54,367 bases of DNA. Origin: Granulicella arctica (GTDB lineage Bacteria > Acidobacteriota > Terriglobia > Terriglobales > Acidobacteriaceae). Each line of letters begins with the position of its first letter. Within the stretch, counting starts at the first letter, position 1. The DNA lies in NCBI RefSeq assembly GCF_025685605.1, contig NZ_JAGTUT010000007.1, positions 1 through 54,367 of the forward strand, in the 5' to 3' direction. A model generated the notes under the pieces. That model saw only the letters and a program-made list of their open reading frames with translations. It made no database searches and was not told where the DNA came from. This document shows positions 34,097-42,324 of this stretch, piece after piece. The translations under genes and the position numbers were made by a program.

Positions 34097-34703
34097 TTAC
34101 TTTCCCTTTCCTCACAGCAAGATTGCCTTCTGGTTCAGGCTGTTTCTTACGCCGATTCCCGTCAACGACAATGGAAATCCGATCCTTCACTCGTTGCATC
34201 GCCTTCGCTGCGGCAGCGTAGTTCATATCAAGGAACGCTGCAATCTGGGCCGTGGATTCCCCCCGAGTGAGCAAGACGAGGATAGCGCGATCTCTTTCTT
34301 TGAGCGAGAGGGAAAGCTGTTCGAACAAAATCTTTGTTTCTACATCGATCGCAAATGACTCAGTCACGCCGCCGATGTGCTCCAGCTCTGACCCCGCGCC
34401 TCTCAATTCCGCGCGGCCAGCACCAGTCCTTCGCCAATCGCGCACTTTGCCACGAAGGGCCATATGGGCATACCGCCTAGGGGACCTGATGAGTTCGCCA
34501 CGATCTCGCATGATCGAGCCAATTTCCTCAGCCCAATTCGCAATCTGAGCTTGATCAAAATCCGGATTGTCGCGAGTAACCCACACAAATGCGGTCTCGC
34601 AGGCTATTTGAAGTGTTGGACATAGTGGGACTCCCTTGCTGTCTACGAGATGCAACTGGGCCCTAAGCATGTGCTCTGAAGAAATTTGATGCAGGGGTGT
34701 CAA
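34050..34703 (-). CDS. ECF-like sigma factor
   Basis: About 217 residues. Region 2 is diverged (TAFVWVTRDNPDFDQAQIAN then WAEEIGSIMRDRGELIRSPR). Region 4 is clear: FEQLSLSLKERDRAILVLLT, GESTAQIAAFLDMNYAAAAK, AMQRVKDRISIV. The C-terminal tail is basic. The start is uncertain: TTG 34703 has GGAGG four bases upstream, GTG 34715 and ATG 34667 are alternatives. An inverted repeat at 34731-34747 lies just upstream and could be an operator. It is divergent from the virB remnants and may once have controlled them. Confidence 0.7.
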   Translation of the reverse strand: MTPLHQISSEHMLRAQLHLVDSKGVPLCPTLQIACETAFVWVTRDNPDFDQAQIANWAEEIGSIMRDRGELIRSPRRYAHMALRGKVRDWRRTGAGRAELRGAGSELEHIGGVTESFAIDVETKILFEQLSLSLKERDRAILVLLTRGESTAQIAAFLDMNYAAAAKAMQRVKDRISIVVDGNRRKKQPEPEGNLAVRKGKVSESRADEGLPPGIIS

Positions 34704-34730
34704 AAAGCCTCCCACTCAACGCGCCTATTA

Positions 34731-34747
34731 GTAGATGCCTAATCTAC
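34731..34747. promoter_or_regulatory. Inverted repeat before the sigma gene
   Basis: GTAGAT-GCCTA-ATCTAC, perfect 6-bp arms, 28 bp upstream of the chosen sigma start. Candidate operator. Confidence 0.3.
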
Positions 34748-34803
34748 ACCTTTTGTTCGCCTCGTTCAACGGACAACGGAGATAGCAAGGAGGTTCAACT
34801 TTA

Positions 34804-34827
34804 TGTCTCTGACGGCACCATGAGACA
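34804..34827. promoter_or_regulatory. Inverted repeat in the virB leader
   Basis: TGTCTC (34804-34809) and GAGACA (34822-34827) with 12 bases between, in the divergent region between the sigma gene and virB2. Candidate operator of the virB unit; weak evidence. Confidence 0.25.
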
Positions 34828-34988
34828 CAGTTTGCGGTGACACAGCAACAAGAACACGGCGGCGGAAGTCCCGCGTGTCGGTGAGGTCGTGCGCCGCAAA
34901 ACTCCGTTACTTGGAGTGATTCACCACCAAGAAGGCTCTTTACAGAGCACAAACGAAGACAGTCAACAGCTAATACAGGAGAACTCCC

Positions 34989-35354
34989 TTGACCGCAACG
35001 ATGAATTACCGCCTTTCAGCCATGGCATCCAGAACTTTCACCAAGCAGCGGGCTAAGGATGCTGCTCTCACACTCGGGCCTGTTTTGCTTGCAGTCGCAA
35101 TTTCTCCCATCGCAGCTCACGCCCAGGGAAGTGTGGACGTGACCGGCGTTACTGCCGCAATGAAGACCATCGAAACGAGCTGTCTGCTTGGCGGCGCACT
35201 CGCCGTCGTGATCGGGATTGTCTTCGGAGTGTTCCAGTTCATGGGCCGAAACATCTCCGGAGGCTTCATGGCAATCGGCGGCGGATTGTTCGCCGGAATT
35301 GTCATTGGTTTTGCACCACAGTGGGTTTCCTCGCTCACCGGACAGAGCATTTAG
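34989..35354 (+). CDS. virB2: VirB2/TrbC-type pilin subunit
   Basis: 121 residues. A long signal peptide ends near AHAQG (about residue 45), and two membrane segments follow (LLGGALAVVIGIVFGVFQFM and MAIGGGLFAGIVIGF) separated by a short loop, as in VirB2/TrbC conjugative pilins. The TTG 34989 start follows AGGAG; ATG 35001 is an alternative. It is the first gene of the virB2-virB3-virB4 remnant. With the rest of the system missing, a functional pilus is unlikely. Confidence 0.85.
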   Translation: MTATMNYRLSAMASRTFTKQRAKDAALTLGPVLLAVAISPIAAHAQGSVDVTGVTAAMKTIETSCLLGGALAVVIGIVFGVFQFMGRNISGGFMAIGGGLFAGIVIGFAPQWVSSLTGQSI

Positions 35355-35356
35355 CC

Positions 35357-35626
35357 ATGCAGACAACCAAGCGTGGAGAGCCACTGGCGATCAATCAAGC
35401 CCTCAACAAACCCCGGCAGAAGCTCGGTCTGAGCTTGCCAATCTGGATGGGCATTGTGATTGCCTCGCTGATGGCTCTCCTGCTTCGGTTGTTTGTTTTA
35501 TCCATCGTGATGTTCGTTGTGATTACCGTGGTCTGCTCGGTCATCATCCGCAAACACCCCAAGATGTTCCAACTGTGGGGCCTGAGCTGGACCCAGAAGA
35601 GCTACTATGACCCGCGCAAACGCTAA
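35357..35626 (+). CDS. virB3: VirB3-like inner-membrane protein
   Basis: 89 residues. The basic N-terminus (AINQALNKPRQKLGLSLPIW) is followed by two adjacent hydrophobic segments (about 27-60) and a C-terminal HPKMFQLWGLSWTQKSYYDP. This layout is typical of VirB3/TrbD, which sits with VirB4 at the base of type IV secretion systems. ATG 35357 starts 2 bp after the virB2 stop; the end overlaps the start of the virB4 chimera by 20 bases, the usual operon packing. Confidence 0.85.
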   Translation: MQTTKRGEPLAINQALNKPRQKLGLSLPIWMGIVIASLMALLLRLFVLSIVMFVVITVVCSVIIRKHPKMFQLWGLSWTQKSYYDPRKR

Positions 35627-38483
35627 TCCATGGTTCACCGACGCCGGGGCTGCCAACAGCATCATGCCCATTGTCCGCTTCGTCACACCTACCGTGTTTG
35701 CGAGCAAGACACGCGGCTACGGCTTGCTTTTTGAAGTCGATGGAGCCGACGAAGAAGGGCTCACCGACCCCGAGATAGCTTCCAAGATGCGAGGCGTCGA
35801 AGGCGGTGTACGCGGCCTTACGGAAGACTTCGGGCTCTACCAGTACATGCGCGTGACCTCCGGGTTCGAGATTCCGCGCCAGAAGAAGTACGCCGATCCC
35901 ATCACCCAATCCTTTGTAGATCATCGGCTGGATTTCCTTTCAAAGACAGCCAACTTTCGCCGTATCGACCTCCACTGGTGCCTCACCCTAGAGCCCAAGT
36001 TGGCGTCTCCATTCGCGGCCAAGCCGAAGGATCAGGCCGACGAGAACGACCGGCTCATCTCCCAGCTTCAGAAGGCAGCAACCATTCTTGAAACGCACCT
36101 GAGCAGCGTCATCGGGTTGAAGGTTGTAGGCAAAGAGAAAGCCTTCAAGTTCTTTGCGGAGTTGTTCAATCTTGAAGCATGGGCAGGGCACATCCCGCTC
36201 GTTTCAGACCAGGGAGTAGACCAGCAGATCGCCACAAGCGCGGTGTCCTGGCACAACGATCATCTGCGAGTAGGGAAGCGCCATGTGCAGATGTTCTCCG
36301 CGTCGAGCACGCCCGCCGTGTCACAGCCCTGCCTCTACAGCAGCATCACCAATCTGACCTGCGACAGCGTGCTTTGCACCACATGGAGGCCGCAATCTTC
36401 CTCCACCGTACGCAAGGAAATCAGCGCCCAGGAGAAGTGGATTGACTTCTTCAAGGTCGGCATCTTCCAGCGCATCATGGCCGGGAAGAACTTCGCCCAG
36501 CTCGACCAGGGCGCGGGTGCAAAGGCGGCTTCGGAAGGTGTGGACGATCTTGGTTTAGTCGTTAAGGAGTTGGGCAAGAAAGCTCAGGGCAAGTACACTG
36601 TGACGCTTCTCCTCTCGGCTGAAAGCGGGGAAGAACTCAGGGAGAATACGCCACTCGTTCACCGGACTTTCGTGGACGCCCAGGCGACCGTGATCGAGGA
36701 AACCATCGGGAACCTCTCAGCGTTTTACGCGATGTTCCCCTTCAATCAGCGCTACAACGTCTTTTCCCTCTGGCTTGGAGAGGATCATCACGCTCGTCTC
36801 TACATCGGCAAAGACAACCGCAGCCGCCAGCTTATCAATCAAGCGGTGCGGGTCGAATTGCAGGAGACCGGGAGGCTTGGAGCGGAGCAAAAGACTTTCT
36901 TCGTTCTGGCCCATCGTTCCGACATGACCGGCGCGGATCGAGGGTGGGCAGCGCGGTACAAAACGGGGGACATCCTTATATACGAGAAGGGCAGCAAGGC
37001 CCATGGGATAGCCAGGAACAGCACCGCCGTTGTGCTTTCCGCAGACGCCAGGAACAACACCATTACAGTCCAGCAGGACGGCGGGAAGGCCATTACCTAC
37101 GATCCAAAGCGGTTAAAAGGTGTGAACGCCTACCGCGAAACCCAGAAGGAGTTTGCGACCGGCGATCGGATACAGTTCACAACGAAAAACAAGGATTTGG
37201 GTGTCAACAACCGCGATCTAGGCACCATCACCAAGCTCGAGACCGGACAGGTTACCGTCCAGATGGACGGCAGGAAAGAACGCACCGACCAGTTCGACCC
37301 GGCCAAGATGAGGCACTTCGACCACGGCTACGCCGTCACGTCTCACGTTTCGCAAGGGCTTACCGAGGGCCGCGTCATCGCCAATATCGACACGGATTCG
37401 GCCCGCTCTCTTATCAATACCCGGCTAGCCTACGTCGCGGTTTCGCGTGCGGAGCACGACGCGAGGATCTACACCAACGATGCGGACGGGCTTGGAGCAC
37501 GGCTGGCAACCGACATCAGCAAAACCTCCGCCGTGGACTTCCGCAAGTCTCCCGACCCAGCTCCACAGAAGAACACCGTTGTCCAGGTGCGTGAGTATGC
37601 CGACCCAAACCATCGCATCGCAGCGGTTGCGCTGGCCTACGCAGAGCACCCTTCCAACAGTGTCGTCATCGCCAAAGACCCAGCCGAGCGGCGGGAGTTG
37701 AATGAACTTATCCGAGCCGACCTGCAAGCGTCGGGGACCGTTGCACCGGATAGCAAGGCTCTTCCCGTCCACATCGAGAAGGAATTGACGAACCCGAAGC
37801 TGGCGGCTCAGTACGCCCCCGGCGACATCATCCAGTACCGCCAAGGGAGCCCAGCCAGCCAGGGAATTCCAAACGACAGCGCCGCCGTGGTCGTTGCCAC
37901 GGACACCAGGAACAACCAGCTCACCGTCAGGACCTCTCACGGCGACGAGGTGATCTACAGCCCGCATCTCACTACAGCCATGACCACCCAAAGCAAGGTC
38001 TACCGCGAGGAACACCAAGAGTTCGCGCCGGGAGACCGAGTACGAATGTCCCAACCCAATGCCTCGCAGGGCATCCGAAAAGGCGACTTTGGCACCATTG
38101 CCGCCATCGGAGATAACCTAGAAGTACGTCTCGACAAGGGCGAAAGCGTGCGACTGACCAAAGAACAAGCGAAGCACATCGAACACGGCTATGCCGTTGA
38201 CAGCCTCAAGACGGGTGCTCCAGACAGAGTTCTTATCAGTCAGGATGGATCGTTCCAAGCTACATCCGAGTCCGTTTCGCTCTCCCGCACAGGGCGGGAG
38301 GTGAGTGTCTACACGTCTGATGGATCAGCTCAGGCGAACGCTGTAGCTCTCACCATTGCACTTCCGGAACAATTGAAGCCTGCCATTGCCCTTCAAGTTC
38401 AGCAGCAAAGCGAAGCTCCTTCCAGCGCCATTGCGCTGGATCAAGCTCCTGTCGTCCAGCATCGCCACAGTCGTGGGCGCTAA
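35607..38483 (+). CDS. Chimeric protein: VirB4 N-terminal half fused to a TraI-type relaxase/helicase C-terminus
   Basis: 958 residues. Residues 1-398 are VirB4/TrbE-like, ending AFYAMFPFNQRYNVFSLWLG then EDHHARL, just where VirB4 proteins go on to their Walker A domain. At about residue 399 (near 36800) the protein turns into the C-terminal part of a MobF relaxase helicase: YIGKDNRSRQLINQAVRVEL, RSDMTGADRGWAARYKTGD, GYAVTSHVSQGLTEGRVIA and the motif-VI-like NTRLAYVAVSRAEHDARIYT. A second, weaker copy of that module follows at about 683-905. VirB4's ATP site, the relaxase Tyr domain and the helicase Walker A are all absent. This is what one in-frame deletion between virB4 and traI would leave. 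It is probably inactive as either enzyme. It starts at ATG 35607 inside virB3. Confidence 0.88.
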   Translation: MTRANANPWFTDAGAANSIMPIVRFVTPTVFASKTRGYGLLFEVDGADEEGLTDPEIASKMRGVEGGVRGLTEDFGLYQYMRVTSGFEIPRQKKYADPITQSFVDHRLDFLSKTANFRRIDLHWCLTLEPKLASPFAAKPKDQADENDRLISQLQKAATILETHLSSVIGLKVVGKEKAFKFFAELFNLEAWAGHIPLVSDQGVDQQIATSAVSWHNDHLRVGKRHVQMFSASSTPAVSQPCLYSSITNLTCDSVLCTTWRPQSSSTVRKEISAQEKWIDFFKVGIFQRIMAGKNFAQLDQGAGAKAASEGVDDLGLVVKELGKKAQGKYTVTLLLSAESGEELRENTPLVHRTFVDAQATVIEETIGNLSAFYAMFPFNQRYNVFSLWLGEDHHARLYIGKDNRSRQLINQAVRVELQETGRLGAEQKTFFVLAHRSDMTGADRGWAARYKTGDILIYEKGSKAHGIARNSTAVVLSADARNNTITVQQDGGKAITYDPKRLKGVNAYRETQKEFATGDRIQFTTKNKDLGVNNRDLGTITKLETGQVTVQMDGRKERTDQFDPAKMRHFDHGYAVTSHVSQGLTEGRVIANIDTDSARSLINTRLAYVAVSRAEHDARIYTNDADGLGARLATDISKTSAVDFRKSPDPAPQKNTVVQVREYADPNHRIAAVALAYAEHPSNSVVIAKDPAERRELNELIRADLQASGTVAPDSKALPVHIEKELTNPKLAAQYAPGDIIQYRQGSPASQGIPNDSAAVVVATDTRNNQLTVRTSHGDEVIYSPHLTTAMTTQSKVYREEHQEFAPGDRVRMSQPNASQGIRKGDFGTIAAIGDNLEVRLDKGESVRLTKEQAKHIEHGYAVDSLKTGAPDRVLISQDGSFQATSESVSLSRTGREVSVYTSDGSAQANAVALTIALPEQLKPAIALQVQQQSEAPSSAIALDQAPVVQHRHSRGR

Positions 38484-38500
38484 CCTTCAAAGGATCAACC

Positions 38501-39220
38501 ATGCGTTTCCTCTCCCCCACCCGCGCCCTTGTCACCGCTTCCCTTGTTTGTGCATTGACCCCTGCCCCGGCCTTTTGCGCTCCAAACAACCGGGCCATTC
38601 GTGACCAGCTCGTAGCCCTCTACCCACTCACCAGGGTAGGAATGAATGGTTTAGCCGGTTTCGACTACACACGGGTCACTGAGCCAGGACCTATCCTAGC
38701 CGTTCGGCTTCCCGGCATTTACGCCGACGTTGCGAACACCAAGAACGCCATCATCGAGACAAATTACACGAATGGACAGATCACTCAGGCGACCGACTTT
38801 GCCGCCGCCTTCGGTGGCAATACCAGCCATTCGCGCACGCTTGCTCCGAATGAGAAGGTCTATGTCACGCAGATCACCGTGAAGCGGGATGCAGCCATGT
38901 TCGAATTGCTCACCGTCGATGTCGCAACCTTGGGAGATGGCCGAGGGACCCGTTATAGAGCCGAAGTGAACGTCAAGCTCCCAGGCCTGGAGAACATGAC
39001 GCCCGAGGACATGAAGAAGACCATCGACACCATCATCACCGACCCAGCCACAGCTTCAACCGTCGAGAGCAAGACCATCAAGCTCGGTATGAGACCTGAC
39101 GAGGTGAAGAAGTCGCTCGGCAACCCAGACAAGATCGTTGATCTTGGGGCAAAACAGATCTACGTCTACAAAGACATGAAGGTGGTTTTTCTCAACAGCC
39201 AGGTATCAGACGTTCAGTAG
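38501..39220 (+). CDS. Exported protein with a BamE/SmpA-like C-terminus
   Basis: 239 residues. A signal peptide (MRFLSPTRALVTASLVCALT, cleavage near AFCA) is followed by a region I do not recognise. The C-terminal 45 residues read IKLGMRPDEVKKSLGNPDKI followed by YVYKDMKVVFLNSQVSDVQ, the pattern of small SmpA/BamE-like modules. It follows the chimera by 17 bp with AAAGGA before ATG 38501, so it was probably the gene after traI in the transfer region. It lies in the periplasm or at the outer membrane; function unknown. Confidence 0.7.
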   Translation: MRFLSPTRALVTASLVCALTPAPAFCAPNNRAIRDQLVALYPLTRVGMNGLAGFDYTRVTEPGPILAVRLPGIYADVANTKNAIIETNYTNGQITQATDFAAAFGGNTSHSRTLAPNEKVYVTQITVKRDAAMFELLTVDVATLGDGRGTRYRAEVNVKLPGLENMTPEDMKKTIDTIITDPATASTVESKTIKLGMRPDEVKKSLGNPDKIVDLGAKQIYVYKDMKVVFLNSQVSDVQ

Positions 39221-39243
39221 GTTCGTTCTTTGGAGGAGGAACT

Positions 39244-39408
39244 ATGCCAGTAGGAAAGCGTTGGTGTGGCGCTATGCTCATCGGAGCAGGTCTAATGCTT
39301 TTTGGGGCCTCTCATCAACATTGGCAAGAGTGGGCAGGCTTCGCAGTGTTTGCCGCCGGTATCGTCCTGATCCTGCCCAAGTCGATTACAGGAAGTCCTA
39401 CACCGTAA
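39244..39408 (+). CDS. Small two-segment membrane protein
   Basis: 54 residues: MPVGKRWCGAMLIGAGLMLF then GASHQHWQEWAGFAVFAAGI and a short polar tail. There are two predicted membrane helices with a short HQHWQEW loop. A very strong GGAGGAGG site precedes ATG 39244, and it lies 23 bp after the exported protein gene, so it looks like a real, short member of that operon. The family is not recognised. Confidence 0.6.
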   Translation: MPVGKRWCGAMLIGAGLMLFGASHQHWQEWAGFAVFAAGIVLILPKSITGSPTP

Positions 39409-39665
39409 ACGCGTCTTTTTATCTTGTGTCCTTACATAAATACATGACCGTTGTCGGGACGGTGGCAATGTGGGAGGGGCCGGTTCTTTGGTCCCTTCCA
39501 AGCGCCGGTGGGAAGGGTGGGACAGCTTCACCGTTCCACGCTTTCCATGGACGCGGCATTTCCACGGTCCGTTTGCCGCTTGTCTGATGCCGGATCGCAT
39601 GGTACGCTTATGTTGTTCATTGCAAAAGGTTTACGTCTGATAACGGTCATTCTGTATAGTTGACC

Positions 39666-41177
39666 TGTAGCGGCTCGATAGAAATGTCATGGTCCAGCCC
39701 ATTAGAACTGTCAGGTTCTAAGGATGGGATGGATCTCGATGAGCGAGCGCGATCTGAGGCGGATCGAAGTGTTGAGTGACGTGCGGGCTGGGCGTCGGAC
39801 GGTGGCTGCGGCGGCAGCCGTGCTCGCGATCAGCGGGCGCCAGGCGTTTCGGCTGCTGGCCCGCTACGAGGCCGACGGCGGCAGCGGGCTGATCCACAAG
39901 GCGCGTGGAAGAAGATCCAACAGAAGTCACAACGAAGGCATCCGGAAGTACGCGGTCGAACTGGTCAAGACCAGGTACGCGGACTTCGGGCCGACGCTGG
40001 CGACCGAGATGCTGCTGGACAAGCATCAGCTCCGGATCGGCAAGGAGACCTTGCGGCGATGGATGATGGCCGAAGGTTTGTGGCTGTCGCGAACACAACG
40101 GAGAACCTTCCACCAGCCGCGGCTTCGACGCGAGAGCTATGGCGAACTGATCCAGATCGATGGCAGCGACCACCGCTGGTTCGAGCAACGCGGTGAGCCC
40201 TGCACGCTGCTGGTCTTCATCGACGACGCGACCAGCAAGCTGATGCAGTTGCGCTTCGTGCCAAGCGAGAGCACGGACTCCTACTTCGCGGCGCTACAAG
40301 GCTATCTCCAGACGCACGGCTGCCCTGTTGCCTTCTACTCGGACAAGCACACGGTCTTCCGCGTCAACAAGCCGGATGCGAAGGGCGGCCAGGGCATGAC
40401 ACAGTTCGGCCGCGCACTGGCAGAGCTCAACATCGAGATCCTTTGCGCGAACTCCAGCCAGGCCAAGGGCCGCGTGGAGCGAGCCAACCGCACCCTGCAG
40501 GATCGGTTGGTGAAGGAGCTTCGCCTGGCGAACATCAGCGGCATGGCTGCGGGTAACGAGTTCCTGCCAGGGTTCCTGGAGCGGTTCAACGAGAAGTTCG
40601 CGCTGGCCCCGGTAAGGACCGAGAACCTGCACCGAAGGCTCAACGTGCAGGCTTCCCGACTGACCGACATCCTGTGCCATCGTGAGCTGCGTCATGTCAG
40701 CCAGCAACTCAGCCTGGCGTACGACCGGAAGCAGATCCTGCTGGAGCGCAGCGAGCTGGCCGACAAGCTGCCCGGCCAGTACGTCGAGGTCTACGACTTC
40801 GCCGACAGACCGCTCGAGGTGCGCTGGAAAGGCCACTTGCTTCCCTATCGGGTCTTCAGCAAAGACCAGCGTGTGAGCCATACAGCAACGATCGAGAACA
40901 AGCGCCTGAGTCATGCGTTGACGATTGTCAGGGCGCAGCAGGAACTCAAGCGCCCGACTACGGTGCTAACCAACAGCGCCAAGGGTGGGTACAAGAAGCG
41001 CGGCCGGCAGATCTATGGGCCAGACTATGTCGAAAAACCGCCGGCGCCCAAAGCTGTGGAAATATGCAAAATCGCCAAGTGCGGCGATTTCACACATTCC
41101 CACAGCACGACGGCTACGGCTCTATACTGACATTTCTAATGGGCTAGCCACCCTGTCATTCCTAACGAGCTACAACA
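39666..41177 (+). mobile_element. Complete ISNCY-family insertion sequence
   Basis: 1512 bp. Imperfect terminal inverted repeats of 24 bp (18 matches): the left end starts TGTAGCGGCTCG, the right end read inward starts TGTTGTAGCTCG. Immediately outside both ends is the same 5-bp sequence TGACC (39661-39665 and 41178-41182), a target-site duplication. A second inner inverted pair reads AGCCCATTAGAACTGTCAG (39696-39714) and its near complement (41127-41145), with one mismatch; such internal copies may be transposase binding sites. The one gene inside is intact, so the element may be active. Confidence 0.9.
39724..41130 (+). CDS. ISNCY-type DDE transposase
   Basis: 468 residues. An N-terminal helix-turn-helix (VRAGRRTVAAAAAVLAISGR, QAFRLLARYE) precedes an RNase H-like DDE catalytic core: first Asp in LIQIDGSDHRWFE, second in FYSDKHTVFRVN and Glu in KGRVERANRTLQDRLVKEL. 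A long C-terminal domain follows. ATG 39724 is used; ATG 39739 (MSERDLRR) is equally likely. It performs cut-and-paste or copy transposition of the element at 39666-41177. Confidence 0.93.
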   Translation: MGWISMSERDLRRIEVLSDVRAGRRTVAAAAAVLAISGRQAFRLLARYEADGGSGLIHKARGRRSNRSHNEGIRKYAVELVKTRYADFGPTLATEMLLDKHQLRIGKETLRRWMMAEGLWLSRTQRRTFHQPRLRRESYGELIQIDGSDHRWFEQRGEPCTLLVFIDDATSKLMQLRFVPSESTDSYFAALQGYLQTHGCPVAFYSDKHTVFRVNKPDAKGGQGMTQFGRALAELNIEILCANSSQAKGRVERANRTLQDRLVKELRLANISGMAAGNEFLPGFLERFNEKFALAPVRTENLHRRLNVQASRLTDILCHRELRHVSQQLSLAYDRKQILLERSELADKLPGQYVEVYDFADRPLEVRWKGHLLPYRVFSKDQRVSHTATIENKRLSHALTIVRAQQELKRPTTVLTNSAKGGYKKRGRQIYGPDYVEKPPAPKAVEICKIAKCGDFTHSHSTTATALY

Positions 41178-41203
41178 TGACCTGTAGCTGCAAAGTAGGA
41201 ATG

Positions 41204-42307
41204 TCAGATAGGTTGGGACATCGGGTAATCGGAATAACCTGTCGCGTCTGAGGCGTAGACGGTGGTCCAATCGACATCTGCTAAGGGCGCGCCGATCTTG
41301 TAGCGCTCCACAAGGTCGGGGTTCGAGATGAATGGCCGTCCGAAGGCGACGAGATCCGCTAGGCCCGATGAGATCAAGCGATTGCCTCGGTCGCGATCCA
41401 TCATCACGTTTGCGATCAGGGTGCCTTCATACAATGGACGGAAGTGTTCGAACATGCCGTCGCCGGTCAACTTCTGGAGTGGCGTGCCTGTGAAGTCTGT
41501 CATGTTCCCCATCAAGAGAAGGTGCGAGAGGTGGTAGCCGCTCAGCTTTTGGATGGCATATTCCGCAATTGGCAGCGTTTCTTCGTTTGCTGCAAAGGCG
41601 CCGCCTTCGTGCATCGGGCTAAGCTTGATTCCTGTCCTTTTGTTGCCCACGGTTTCCACTACCGACTCGACTACTTCGAACAGAAAGCGCGCACGATTCT
41701 CAAGCGCGCCGCCGTAGGCGTCCGTCCGGCGATTCGTCGACAGGTTCATGAACTGGGCGATGAGATAGAGGTAGTTAGCGAGGACCTGTACACCGTCGAA
41801 GCCTGCCTCGATCGCGTTCCTGGCGGCACGGGCATAGTCGCGCACCGTGGTTTGGATCTCCTCCGTAGTCATGGGGCGGGGAGCAACCGTGGGCTTCCTC
41901 CCCTCGCGGGTCACAGACACCTGGCCCGGATCGACGTCGGATGCGGATAGCGGCACCGCACCGTCGCGAAGCTCCGGGTGTGAGATGGCGCCCGTGTGCC
42001 AGAGCTGGGCGATAATCTTCCCGCCTCGCTTATGGACTTCGTCCGTCACCTGACGCCATCCGCGTACATGCTCCGGGCTCCAGAGGCCTGCTGTATCCGC
42101 CCATCCAAACCCATCTGGACTGATGGCGATGGCCTCAGAGATGATTAGGCCGGCGGTCGCCCTCTGGGCATAATATTCAGCCATCACGGCGGTGGGCACA
42201 TGATCGACCGGATGTGCTCGCATACGGGTGAGAGGTGCCATGACGATCCGATTCGCGAGCTCAAGATCGCCCAATCGGTAGGGGGTAAGTAGAGGCTGTT
42301 CAGACAT
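41204..42307 (-). CDS. Old Yellow Enzyme-type alkene reductase with variant active site
   Basis: 367 residues, an FMN-binding TIM barrel of the NemA/OYE family: YRLGDLELANRIVMAPLTRM, IIAQLWHTGAISHPEL, TNRRTDAYGGALENRARFLF and DLVAFGRPFISNPDLVERY. In most members the substrate-binding pair is His and Asn in a motif like EIHGANGYLIDQF; here the stretch is VQVLANYLYLIAQF, so both are replaced (Leu and Tyr). It may belong to a variant subfamily or have altered substrates. Start ATG 42307 (AGGA upstream); the longer frame adds 7 residues. It is the last gene of a probable operon with DUF427, SDR and hydrolase genes. Confidence 0.9.
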   Translation of the reverse strand: MSEQPLLTPYRLGDLELANRIVMAPLTRMRAHPVDHVPTAVMAEYYAQRATAGLIISEAIAISPDGFGWADTAGLWSPEHVRGWRQVTDEVHKRGGKIIAQLWHTGAISHPELRDGAVPLSASDVDPGQVSVTREGRKPTVAPRPMTTEEIQTTVRDYARAARNAIEAGFDGVQVLANYLYLIAQFMNLSTNRRTDAYGGALENRARFLFEVVESVVETVGNKRTGIKLSPMHEGGAFAANEETLPIAEYAIQKLSGYHLSHLLLMGNMTDFTGTPLQKLTGDGMFEHFRPLYEGTLIANVMMDRDRGNRLISSGLADLVAFGRPFISNPDLVERYKIGAPLADVDWTTVYASDATGYSDYPMSQPI

Positions 42308-42324
42308 GGTGCTTCCTCGAAGTT

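Noticed and set aside
35607..36800. Annotating the gene simply as VirB4 or as a relaxase
   Set aside because: Neither protein is complete; both active sites are missing and the change of family at about residue 399 is abrupt.
36944..37594. 216-codon plus-strand frame inside the chimera
   Set aside because: It is an out-of-frame reading of the TraI-like module; the main frame carries recognisable helicase motifs.
37425..38054. 209-codon minus-strand frame
   Set aside because: Antisense of the chimeric gene's C-terminal module; no recognised motif.
40294..40914. 206-codon minus-strand frame in the insertion sequence
   Set aside because: Antisense to the DDE transposase core; leucine/valine/glutamine-rich without a family.
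39661..41188. 11-bp direct repeat TGACCTGTAGC as the target duplication of the insertion sequence
   Set aside because: Aligning the ends puts TGTAGC inside the left terminal repeat; the right-hand match beyond TGACC is probably a coincidence or target preference, so 5 bp is the better duplication.
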